Notes under the pieces: model-generated
Databases searched by the model: none
What the model was told of the DNA's origin: nothing
Seen by the model: the letters and a program-made list of their open reading frames with translations, nothing else
Shown here: positions 9,057 to 17,498 of the stretch, piece by piece
How positions within the stretch are numbered: position 1 is the stretch's first letter
Layout: every line of letters begins with the position of its first letter
NCBI GenBank assembly: GCA_964428935.1
Contig: CAYSAG010000017.1
Coordinates: 1-32,056 of the forward strand
DNA: 32,056 bases
DNA from: JAADHY01 sp964428935
Lineage (GTDB): Bacteria > Planctomycetota > Planctomycetia > Planctomycetales > Planctomycetaceae
Direction: 5' to 3'
Position numbers and translations under genes: made by a program

Positions 9057-10132
9057 GCCCACAACTCCCGTTCGTTGCAAGAAAACCCAACGTCAGCAGC
9101 ACCGCGCGTGCCTCGAGCCTGTCGAGCACTCTGTTTCGTCCCGCGCGGCCGGTCTGGAGCTTGCTCCACGCGTGGCCGGACTATGCTTTCAACGCCCATC
9201 CGCTGGAGCCCGCGGCGGTCGTCTGGAGCAGTCCGGCTAGACACTGGACTCCATGCTACGCGCCGACCGAACAAATTGCGACCGTCCGCGCGGCAGACTC
9301 CACCCGCCAAGGCCGTTCGGCCTGCGGTTTGTTTTCGTCTCGTCCGGTCAGAGCCGAGCGTCCACTGCCGGCGAGCGCAGCCGGCGTCGGCTCGACCGGG
9401 GTTCGCCGAGGAAGTGACGGTCGAGCTGGGCAGGAGCGAAGCGGTGGGGGCCGAGCGAGCCTTTGCCAGGGCGACGGCCTTAGGTCGCTCCGACCCGACT
9501 TTTGCGGCGCACTGTGCTTGCGGAAGAGGGTGGCTCGCGCAACGAGCCGGCTGAGGGGCTTTCCAGTCCCAGCCTTTGCGTGGGACCGTTCAGACCGGAA
9601 GCTGCGGTCGCGGCCGTCCCCTGACCGACGCGGCTCCTCCTCATCCCCCTTTCGGGCTGCTTCTTCCCCAGCGGCGAGAAGGGGCAGAGGGACGGCGTCG
9701 CCGTCTGGTTCTCTTGCGCTTGCTTCTGCCGTCGCGGACGCGTTCGGAAAACGTGTTGCACCCCTGGTCTTTTCCGCAGGGAAAAAGGTATTGACGCGCA
9801 CGGGGCTGTGACTAAACTTCGTGCCGCTCTCTCCCAGCTCGCACGCACCACTTCGGTTTCGTTTCCCTTCGTGCCTTCTCGTTCTGACATCATCTGGAGT
9901 GAGCGCGTCTGTGCGCGGTGTTCCGCCGTCGGCCCGGCACGACTAACGGGCCCGGCTGGCCAAGTCGGTACGTCGGCCAGTCCGGTGACGTGGGTAACGA
10001 ACGCGTCGTCGACCGTGCCGCGGCGGCGACGTGGCCGAGGACGCAGGCAGAAAAACGTCTGCACGAAGCTTGCAGTTGTCGCCTCAACCCGGCAAGAGCA
10101 GGTCGACCACAAGAAAAGCGAAAGGAGTTGCA
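9057..10132. other. 1.08-kb intergenic region with a strong promoter candidate
   Basis: This region separates the divergent oxidoreductase gene and the exported CarboxypepD_reg-like gene. Open frames here have compositions typical of random GC-rich sequence and no recognisable motif. The supported element is the promoter at 9791-9818. The roughly 307 nt from its predicted start to the next ATG could be a long leader or contain a small RNA, but I recognise no known riboswitch or RNA family. Confidence 0.6.
9791..9818 (+). promoter_or_regulatory. Predicted housekeeping promoter upstream of the CarboxypepD_reg-like gene
   Basis: TTGACG (9791-9796) and TAAACT (9813-9818) are separated by 16 bp. 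Transcription would start near 9825, leaving about 307 nt before the ATG at 10133. This is one of the two best promoter matches in the window. Confidence 0.55.
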
Positions 10133-10699
10133 ATGAAGTTGTTACGAGTGACCAAAGGATTGGCCGTCGCTTTGGCATGCGTGGGGTTGGTGTTTCCGTA
10201 CCAGACGGTTTTGGGCGGTGAGCCGGCGGGTCGGGCAGCCGCGGCCGCTCGAATTGCCGACGTCACCCTGGGCGCTCAAGGAGAGCTGGTTGGTCGCGTG
10301 GTCAGTGACCAGAACACGCCCGTGCCGAACATCGCCGTGACGTTGTTCAACGCATTCAAGCAGCTTGGGCAAACGAAAACCGACGCCCAGGGCTACTTCG
10401 TCTTCCGAGGTCTGCGAAGCGGGTTGTATCAGATTCGCACGCCCGGAGCCGTCACGTTGTGTCGAGCCTGGGACGCCCGCACCGCGCCGCCGAAAGCTCA
10501 GCGAATGCTGGTCGTCCAGCGTCAGAAACCGCTGGTCCGCGGCCAGGACCCCTTCGACTTCACGGGAGTCGGCGGAGGCACCTTGTTCCAGGTGTTCACG
10601 GTCGGAGCGTTGGCCGCGACCATTACGCTGTCGGCCGTAAGCCTGTCGAAAATCAACGACGTGGAAGACGAAGTCGCGAAGATTCCCAAGAGCCCGTAG
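10133..10699 (+). CDS. Exported protein with carboxypeptidase-regulatory-like beta domain
   Basis: The 188-residue product has an N-terminal signal-type segment (about residues 1-28). A small beta-sandwich-like domain follows at about residues 45-105: GELVGRVVSDQNTPVPNIAVTLF, then a TDAQGYFVFRGLRSGLYQI segment. This pattern (variation of a value, then a glycine-rich turn, then a 'ration of the response' strand) is the CarboxypepD_reg type. A second hydrophobic segment at about residues 149-172 may anchor the C-terminus. AAAGGAG lies 5 bases before the ATG, so this start is well supported. Function is unknown; such domains usually mediate adhesion or structural contacts in exported proteins. 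A perfect terminator lies about 180 bp downstream of the stop. Confidence 0.85.
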   Translation: MKLLRVTKGLAVALACVGLVFPYQTVLGGEPAGRAAAAARIADVTLGAQGELVGRVVSDQNTPVPNIAVTLFNAFKQLGQTKTDAQGYFVFRGLRSGLYQIRTPGAVTLCRAWDARTAPPKAQRMLVVQRQKPLVRGQDPFDFTGVGGGTLFQVFTVGALAATITLSAVSLSKINDVEDEVAKIPKSP

Positions 10700-11569
10700 C
10701 GATGAACCGCCGAGTTTTTTTGGTGATTTCGACGCACTGGTGACCATGGAGCTTCCGAACGGGCCCATTCGACACCCCTTCCTGACCGGGCTTGCGACTT
10801 GTCTGTGCTTCCGAACTGCCCTCCCCTCCTCGTCCCGTTTCTCTCCGTGACAGCACCGCCTAGCCGCCCCGGAAAGGCCGAGCCTCCACGCGGGAGGCTC
10901 GGTTTCTTTTTTTGTCTGGCCCGCACCTCCGTTCCGCGGCGGGTTTCTCTTCTACGTTCGGCAGCCTCTGCGTTGCTGAGCCGCCGGTCCGGCGTCGGCC
11001 CCCACCGGCTCGCCCGCTCCGGCCCACCGACCTGCTGGCCGTGCGGTTTGGCGAAAGTTTGTCGGTTCTGCGGCCGATACTGGTTGTAGCGACCGTGCCG
11101 AGCCGTGCGCGGGGGACTCGTCTGCCGAAACCGAACGTGCCGGACGGTCGTCTCCACGAAGAAAAGGCTTTGAGCGCCGACCGGTTCGGGTGTCGAGTCG
11201 CAAGGCCGGACGCGACAGCAGCGTCAGGACCGTCCGACGTCGCTCGTCGGCCCACCCGGAACGCGGCCCGGACACAAACCGGCCGGCTCGGTCACAGGCC
11301 CGCGTCGGTGGTTTCCACCTCCACCTTTCCGTGTAGCGACGTCCTGCTGGACGACAAGCGTGAGCCACTCACACGGTCGGAAGGTCCTGACTCGGCCGGC
11401 CCGCTTTCCCGAACGTCAGATTAGAAGACGTACACCGGGTCCGTCTGGCCAACATCGACCGCCGTAAGTCCGCGGCTCGCGCCAACCGGGCACTCGCACC
11501 CCTTCCATCGACGACAAGTTCCAGACCGGGCTCAGGGCGGCAAGTGGACAACGTGCGGCGGAAGGTTCC
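10700..11569. other. 870-bp intergenic region containing a terminator
   Basis: The only supported element is the intrinsic terminator at 10878-10913. The roughly 655 bp from there to the TolC-family gene contain no coding frame with credible composition, and I found no convincing promoter for that gene. The transcript of the upstream gene would carry a 3' tail of about 200 nt before terminating. Confidence 0.6.
10878..10913 (+). terminator. Intrinsic terminator
   Basis: A perfect 10-bp stem, CCGAGCCTCC (10878-10887) pairing with GGAGGCTCGG (10893-10902), has a five-base loop (ACGCG) and is followed at once by TTTCTTTTTTT (10903-10913). It should end transcription from the exported-protein gene 178 bp upstream. 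It is the only textbook terminator I see in the window. Confidence 0.9.
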
Positions 11570-14080
11570 ATGTTTGAGCGGCGAACCAGAACAGAAGCGT
11601 GGCTGACCACGGCGCTACTGGTGGCGGCGTGGTCTCTGGCGGGCTGTTGGGCCACCGACGAACAGTTGCACTACTTGGGCGAGGGCGAGGACGTCGACGC
11701 CTACTACAAGTCGGTCGTGGAGGAAATTTCCTACGCCCATGTTCACGAGCCGCACCCGGAGGAGGTTCGCAAGACGCTGCCTCCCCCAACCCTCTGGGAC
11801 CGCAAGCACTACAAGGTGCGAGACATTTCGCTGCAGGAGGCCCTTCAAATTGCGCTGCGGAACAACTCAATCATTCGCAGCAGTGCCCAGTTCCTCTCAC
11901 CCGCCAACATTCTGCTCACGAACCCGCAGTTGGTGCCCAGCATTTACGACCCGGCTCTGCAAGAGACGGGCTTCTTGTTCTTCGGACGGGGGCTGGAGTC
12001 GGCGCTGGCCGCCTTCGACGCCCAGTTCGCCACCTCCATGTTCTGGGGACGGAACGAACTGCCGCAGAACAGCCTGCTCTACCCGGGCTTTTCGTTGAGA
12101 GAAGAGACGGGGCAGTTCAGGGCGTCGCTGAGCAAGCAGTTTGCCACGGGCGGTCTGTTGTCGTTGTTCCACACAATGAACTACACCGGCAGCAACCAGC
12201 CGGGGCTCCTGTTTCCGTCGTCCTACCTGGGCACGCTGCGAGCCGAGTACCGACAGCCGCTGTTGGCCGGAGCGGGCATTGAGTTCACTCGAATTGCCGG
12301 ACCGATTGCTCAAAGTTTTCGCGGCATTACGGGCACCGACCAGGGTGTGGTCATTGCTCGAATCAATCAAGACATTTCTCTGGCTCAGTTCGAAGCGGCC
12401 ATTCGTGACTTGGTGAAGGACGTCGAGGACAGTTACTGGGAACTGTACCTGAGGTACCGTCTTTACGACACGGCCGTGACCGCTCGCAACTCGGCTTTGC
12501 GCACCTGGCGTGAGGCGAAGGCCAAACTGGACGTCGGAGGTGTCCGCGGCTTTCGTCCGGCCGACGAAGCTCAGGCCCGCGACCGCTACTTCGAAACTCA
12601 AGCCGACGTGCAAGCCGCACTCGCCGACCTCTACACGGCCGAAATTGCCTTTCGTCGTCTGCTGGGCCTGCCGGTCAGCGACGGCACCATTCTGCGTCCG
12701 TCGGACGAACCCGTGACAGCCCAGTTCATTCCGGACTGGGAAGTGTGTCTGGCCGAGGCGTTGACGCGCCGAGTGGAACTCCGTGCGCAGAAGTGGCGAA
12801 TCAAGAGCCTCGAGCTGCAGCTCAAGGCCGCTCGCAGCCTCATTCGGCCGCGTCTGGACTTCGTCGCCGGCTACCAAATCAACGGCTTCGGCGACGACCT
12901 GCTGCGGTACAACGACAACGACGGCCTGACCGCCGAAGGCTTCCGCAGCGCCTACGGAACAATGACCCAGGGGGACCACACCGGCTGGGACTTGGGGTTC
13001 GAGCTGAGCATGCCCATTGGCTTCCGTGCCGCTCACGCTCAGGTCCGCAACCTGGAGCTGCAACTGGCCAAGGCCCGCGACGTGCTGGCCACGCAAGAGC
13101 TGGAAATCAGTCACGAGCTGGCCACGGCGTTCGAACAACTGGCCGCCAGTTACGTCACGGCCCAGTCGAACTTCAACCGACGCCGAGCGGCCAAGCAGCG
13201 GGTTCAACTGTTCGAGGCCGAAGTGGAGGCGGGCACGCTGACCTTCGACGAACTGCTTCGGGCCCAAGCCAGTTTGGCCGCCGCCGAAAGCGCCTACTAC
13301 ACCAGTCTGGTTCGCTACAACCAGGCCATTACGAACCTGCACTACCGCAAAGGAACGCTGCTGGAGTACGACAACATTTACTTGGCCGAGGGCGACTGGT
13401 CGCCGGAAGCCTACCGGCAGGCGTTGCGTCGGGCCGTCGCTCGGGCTCACGCGCTGGACGCACCGCACCTGAAGACGCAGCCGGAGGAAGTCGAGCAGAA
13501 GTGCTTCGACTGCACGTTGCCGGCCGAGTACCGGTTGGACTCGGAGCCGCCCGAGGGGGACGGGCCGGAGCGTCTGAGCCCGTTCCCGGAGCAGCCCGAA
13601 AAGCTCCCGACACCGGAAGACGCCAAACAACTGCCTTTGCCCGACGCGCCTTCGCCCCCGACTCCGGCAGCCCCGAACGCTTCGGAAACAAACTCCGGTG
13701 CACGCGCCGCTCTGACCGCTCCCGCTGACAGCTCCGCCCAGCTTCCGGGAGGCGAACTGCCCGAGCCTTCGCGCCTGGGTCCACCGACCGCGGAGCGGCA
13801 GAGCGGCGTCGACACCACCAGCACTGCGGCGTCTCAACCCGTCGACCAGTTTCAGCTTCCGGTCGTCGCCGCGGCTGCGTCGGAGGACTCCGGTCCGACT
13901 TCCAAGCTGGCCGGACGCGCCGCCGCGCCGACCGACCACTCGGCCACTGGCGGCCAACCGTCACAGCCGTCCGGCGGCTCACCGCCCGCAGGCTCGCACA
14001 CGGCGAACAGCGCCGCGCCGTCCGACGGTTTCATGAAACCCATTTCGACTTCGAAAGCCTCGACCGAAACGGCCGACTGA
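11570..14080 (+). CDS. TolC-family outer membrane lipoprotein with long Pro/Ala-rich tail
   Basis: The 836-residue product has a lipoprotein signal: hydrophobic segment then lipobox SLAGC with Cys26. Residues about 85-620 look like a TolC/OEP protein, with two long helical-hairpin repeats rich in Leu, Ala, Gln and Arg. DISLQEALQIALRNN opens the first, and the second contains FDELLRAQASLAAAESAYYTSLVRYNQAITNLH-type text, the usual TolC hairpin. Such proteins form the outer membrane channel of tripartite efflux pumps or type I secretion. The last 190 or so residues are rich in Pro, Ala, Ser and Glu with no clear domain, an unusual addition. No membrane-fusion or inner-membrane pump gene is adjacent, so the partner must be elsewhere. 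GGAAGG lies close before the ATG. Confidence 0.9.
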   Translation: MFERRTRTEAWLTTALLVAAWSLAGCWATDEQLHYLGEGEDVDAYYKSVVEEISYAHVHEPHPEEVRKTLPPPTLWDRKHYKVRDISLQEALQIALRNNSIIRSSAQFLSPANILLTNPQLVPSIYDPALQETGFLFFGRGLESALAAFDAQFATSMFWGRNELPQNSLLYPGFSLREETGQFRASLSKQFATGGLLSLFHTMNYTGSNQPGLLFPSSYLGTLRAEYRQPLLAGAGIEFTRIAGPIAQSFRGITGTDQGVVIARINQDISLAQFEAAIRDLVKDVEDSYWELYLRYRLYDTAVTARNSALRTWREAKAKLDVGGVRGFRPADEAQARDRYFETQADVQAALADLYTAEIAFRRLLGLPVSDGTILRPSDEPVTAQFIPDWEVCLAEALTRRVELRAQKWRIKSLELQLKAARSLIRPRLDFVAGYQINGFGDDLLRYNDNDGLTAEGFRSAYGTMTQGDHTGWDLGFELSMPIGFRAAHAQVRNLELQLAKARDVLATQELEISHELATAFEQLAASYVTAQSNFNRRRAAKQRVQLFEAEVEAGTLTFDELLRAQASLAAAESAYYTSLVRYNQAITNLHYRKGTLLEYDNIYLAEGDWSPEAYRQALRRAVARAHALDAPHLKTQPEEVEQKCFDCTLPAEYRLDSEPPEGDGPERLSPFPEQPEKLPTPEDAKQLPLPDAPSPPTPAAPNASETNSGARAALTAPADSSAQLPGGELPEPSRLGPPTAERQSGVDTTSTAASQPVDQFQLPVVAAAASEDSGPTSKLAGRAAAPTDHSATGGQPSQPSGGSPPAGSHTANSAAPSDGFMKPISTSKASTETAD

Positions 14081-15521
14081 CGGCACCAGTCGCTCGCCCG
14101 GAGCGGCTCGCCGCCCACCGCTCACTTCCGAAACGCCCGGCCACGGAGCGTCGCCTTCGAACGCGCAACGGCCACCACTCACGTCGGCCAACCAGGACTG
14201 TCGGCCAGCCGGCCTGCTCGGTTCTTCCGCTCGACCGGCTCGGTGCGGCCCGCACTGGCGGGCGTCCGTCGGTCCTGCACAGACCGACGTCTTTCGGGTC
14301 GACGCGCTGGCCCGCTGCGGACCTCGTTAGTGCTTGGCAAGGTCGAGCCTCCCCTTGCACTGTGCGGTGTGTGCGGGCGGTGTGCGGAACAGGACCACGC
14401 CGTCGGCAGCTCGAGCGACTGCAACTCGCTTTTGGGAAGAAAGCTCGAAATTTCGTCCAGACGTTTGCCAAGTCGCTTGGACCGGAAGTCGGCGTACGAC
14501 TACTACCGGCCACGCGGTCGAGCGGCCAATGCCGCCGAGCAAACGAGACGCTGCGAATGGCCGGCACGTGTTGCAATTTCCGACGCGCGACCGGGTCGAG
14601 CCGTGTGAGCAACTCGACGCGGCGGCCGACCACGCGCAAACGGCGACCGTGCGGCGCCTTCGTTGAAGTTTGCGGCTTTCGGGGCGTCCGCGGCCACCGG
14701 CTCACGTCGTGTCGCGCGGACGGCACACCTTTTGCTCCACGCTCCACGCAAGGTTTGAACGGCGACGGGTGAAAGCACCGAACCGCCCAGTTGGAGCGCA
14801 ACGTCGCCCAAACCGAGGTGCGTCAGCAACAGGCTGGTCGCAGCCGAGTGCTGCGGAGCTGTTTGGGGCCGACGCGTCGACGCTGGCGGCCGAAGTCGGG
14901 CCACCCGGCCGAGAGCGTTGGCGTCGGTCAGCGAGGCAGCAGCTCCGCCCAGTCTGCTTCGGTCCCACAAGCTTCGGCGCGACGGAGAGCGGACGGCTCT
15001 TCGGCGCAAGGGCCCGCGTGTCCTTGCGCGGCTTGTCGGACCGACTTTTCCACGTGCAGCGGTCGAACGGACGCAGCCGGTTCGTTCGGCGCGTTCGGTG
15101 AGCCGGCGAACGCTGCTTGTCCCAAAGCTGGCTGGCGACTCGGCCGACGGACGCAGGCCGACGTCTCGACACGCGAGGTCTCTGTCGCGGTCTCCGGCTC
15201 GAGTGCGCAAGCAGCTCGGCGGGCGACGCACCTCTGGGCTCCGCGCTTCGACTCTCGACGACAGCACCGTGGCAGCGGTGTCTTTCACCGGTCAGTGGTC
15301 GAGGCATCACTCCCCTAGAACCCCCTTTTAGGACCACGACGAGCCGCTGTGAAGCATCCCCGCAGCGGCGAACCAGCGCGGTTGCTTCGGCAACCACGGC
15401 CCGGAGTTCCCGGGGCTCCGGGCCGCGCTGGCGTCGTGTGCGACGTCCCCGACACGTCCGTCGAGCGGGACGTCGGCGCCTGGGCGGGTGACAGGGGCTT
15501 TTTCAACGGCGCCCACCGGTC
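14081..15521. other. 1.44-kb gap with no recognisable gene
   Basis: This is the longest stretch without a credible gene. Open frames on both strands give Arg/Ser/Pro-rich translations with no hydrophobic segments, motifs or ribosome binding sites. By eye it is almost free of the dinucleotide ApT: I count four from 14081 to 15302, all inside AAT or ATT. No tRNA, rRNA or known small RNA is recognisable. It presumably includes the Rnf operon promoter, which I could not place. Confidence 0.55.
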
Positions 15522-15911
15522 ATGGACGTTCTTCCGCTGTGCCCAAAGTCGGCTCGAGGTGACAGCGTCTGCGCGGACTGTCCGGTCGGACGGTCGACGG
15601 CGAGCGGACAGGGCGTGAGCGCGGAGTCGCGCGGCGTTGGCTCGGTCGGCGACGTCGCGAGTGGGGTGGTGGAGTCCGGCCGCGTGGAGCCGGTTGAAGT
15701 TTGCGACGAGCCGCTCGTCGGCGTCCGGTTCGCGCTGGCGAGCGTTTTTGTTTTCCTCGTGCCGTTGGCACTCCTGACGGCCGTCACCGCGTGGCTGACG
15801 CCGCGAGTGGGCGAGCTGCGTTCGTTTGCCGCAGGACTGGCCGCCGCGGGTGTCGCACTGGTTCCGCCCGCGTGGCTGTTGCGGCGGTCCGGCCGGCGGC
15901 TGGGAACTTGA
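15522..15911 (+). CDS. RseC/MucC-like small membrane protein heading the rnf operon
   Basis: The 129-residue product has an N-terminal Cys-rich part (LCPKSARGDSVCADCP, residues 6-21), then a polar linker. Two hydrophobic segments follow at about residues 72-90 and 103-120, with a basic end. RseC family proteins have the same order: Cys cluster, CDEPL-like element (here residues 61-65), two membrane helices. They help reduce SoxR together with Rsx/Rnf in enterobacteria and are often encoded beside rnf genes. The frame is closed upstream by a stop at 15489 and the ATG at 15522 is the first possible start, but it has no Shine-Dalgarno. It ends 74 bp before rnfC. Identification rests on topology and position, so it is moderate. 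Confidence 0.55.
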   Translation: MDVLPLCPKSARGDSVCADCPVGRSTASGQGVSAESRGVGSVGDVASGVVESGRVEPVEVCDEPLVGVRFALASVFVFLVPLALLTAVTAWLTPRVGELRSFAAGLAAAGVALVPPAWLLRRSGRRLGT

Positions 15912-15985
15912 AGGTCGTCTCGAGACGCCCGGCCGACGAGAAAACAACTCGCCAACACGGCGACGAAAAGTCGGGAGCAGCAAGC

Positions 15986-17362
15986 ATGCTGTTCGAAATT
16001 CCTTTGTTGCCGCAACTGTCGGGAAGGCGAACGTTTCGACGGGGAGTCCACCCGCCGGAGGGCAAACATTGGTCGGCCGAAAAGCCGGTGGAGGTCCTGC
16101 CGGCCCCGAAGTCGATCTTGTTGCCTTTGCACCAGCACACGGGAGCACCGGCGACGCCGGTCGTCAAACCGCGGACCGAACTGGCCGTGGGGACTTTGGT
16201 CGGACGCATTCCTGAAGGGAAGCTTTCGGCCAACGTTCATTCGTCCGTCGCGGGCAAGGCACAGGCCGTGACGGCGGTCACCCTGCCGAACGGCCGTCGT
16301 TCGCTGGCTGTGCCCGTCGCCGTGGCCGGAGAAACGGAAGAGGACCTGTGGGGCGAATTGTTCGGGGGGGAGTGGCCGCTGGAGGTGCCGCCGGAGTGGA
16401 CTCCGGACCAAATTGTCGAGACGGTTCGCGAAGCGGGCATTGTGGGGCTGGGCGGTGCGGCCTTTCCGACGCACGTCAAGCTGCAGCCGCCTCCGAGCAA
16501 ACCCATTTCGACCGTGCTGCTGAACGGGTCGGAGTGCGAGCCGTTTCTGACGGCCGACTACCGACTCATGGTCGAGGCTCCTCGGGCCGTCGTCGCGGGG
16601 CTGCGACTGGCCATGCGAGCGGTTCAGGCGGAACGCGGAGTGGTGGCCATTGAGGACAACAAGCCGCGGGCGGTCGAAGCGGTTCGCGCCGCCGCGGCGA
16701 ACCTGCCGGACGTCGAAGTGGTCGTCTGCCAGACCAAGTACCCCATGGGCGGCGAGCGGCAACTCATTCCGGCCGTCTTCGGCAAAGAAGTGCCGACGGG
16801 CGGTCTGCCTCTGGACACCGGCGTCCTGGTCATGAACGTGGCCACCGCCGCCGCGGTGGCGGCCGCCGTCTACCGCAACCGGCCTCTCACACACCGCATT
16901 GTGTCGGTCAGCGGTCCGGGAATTCACGAACCGAAAAACCTGCTGGTGCCGATTGGCACTCCCCTGTCGGTGCTCCTCGAACACTGCGGCGGCCTGAAAG
17001 ACGAGGCGTGTCGGGTCATTGCCGGCGGGCCAATGATGGGCTTCAGCGTGGTGGACCTGAACAGCCCCGTGACGAAAGCGACCGGCGGCCTGACGGTGCT
17101 GACGCGGGAAGAGGTCGACCGGGCGGAGCAGACGGTGTGCGTTCGCTGCGGACGCTGCGTCGACGTCTGCCCGCTCGGACTGGCCCCCACCAAAATTGCT
17201 CACGCCGCCAAGGTGGGCGACCTGGAGACGGCCAAACGGTGGGACTTGCTGGCCTGCATGGAGTGCGGTTGCTGCGCGTACGAGTGTCCGGCTCGAATCC
17301 CGCTGGTGCAGTACATTCGAGCGGGCAAGGCGGCGGCCCGACGACTGGCCCCGACGCGCTGA
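15986..17362 (+). CDS. rnfC: Rnf electron transport complex subunit C
   Basis: RnfC is the peripheral NADH- and FMN-binding subunit with two [4Fe-4S] clusters. The 458-residue product has the FMN/NAD region motif GIVGLGGAAFPTHVKL and the LLNGSECEPFLTAD segment typical of the family. It has two CxxCxxCxxxCP motifs, at Cys385/388/391/395 and Cys424/427/430/434. GGGAG 8 bases before the ATG at 15986 decides the start; the frame is open further upstream but overlaps the previous gene. Length is near that of the acetogen subunit (about 440). In this cluster the order C-D-G-E-A-B follows, as in Acetobacterium, not the A-B-C-D-G-E order of Escherichia coli rsx. Confidence 0.95.
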   Translation: MLFEIPLLPQLSGRRTFRRGVHPPEGKHWSAEKPVEVLPAPKSILLPLHQHTGAPATPVVKPRTELAVGTLVGRIPEGKLSANVHSSVAGKAQAVTAVTLPNGRRSLAVPVAVAGETEEDLWGELFGGEWPLEVPPEWTPDQIVETVREAGIVGLGGAAFPTHVKLQPPPSKPISTVLLNGSECEPFLTADYRLMVEAPRAVVAGLRLAMRAVQAERGVVAIEDNKPRAVEAVRAAAANLPDVEVVVCQTKYPMGGERQLIPAVFGKEVPTGGLPLDTGVLVMNVATAAAVAAAVYRNRPLTHRIVSVSGPGIHEPKNLLVPIGTPLSVLLEHCGGLKDEACRVIAGGPMMGFSVVDLNSPVTKATGGLTVLTREEVDRAEQTVCVRCGRCVDVCPLGLAPTKIAHAAKVGDLETAKRWDLLACMECGCCAYECPARIPLVQYIRAGKAAARRLAPTR

Positions 17363-17498
17363 CGGCAACCCGTCCCCAGACGAAGTAACCGACCTGCTCC
17401 GTCACCGAGACAAGTCCTTCCAGCACAGAGGTCTCACTCGGTCAGCCCGAAGACGAGGAACCCGCTGGTAGCGAAAAACACTCGGAAAAAGACAGACG

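Noticed and set aside
7815..9554. 579-codon open frame opposite the Gfo/Idh/MocA gene, running into the gap
   Set aside because: The overlap is the complement of a clear oxidoreductase; the extension is Arg/Pro-rich without motifs.
11897..13957. 686-codon open frame opposite the TolC-family gene
   Set aside because: Antisense shadow with Val/Gly/Arg/Gln-rich composition, no motif and no ribosome site.
14503..15288. 261-codon minus-strand frame in the 1.44-kb gap
   Set aside because: Composition is Arg/Ser/Thr-rich with no hydrophobic core, no motif and no Shine-Dalgarno; it lacks the codon pattern of neighbouring genes.
15315..15335. TAGAAC box as an rnf operon promoter
   Set aside because: No -35 element at 16-18 bp; the match alone is too weak.
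15503..17368. 621-codon open frame opposite rnfC
   Set aside because: Antisense shadow of rnfC; the plus strand encodes recognisable iron-sulfur and flavin motifs.
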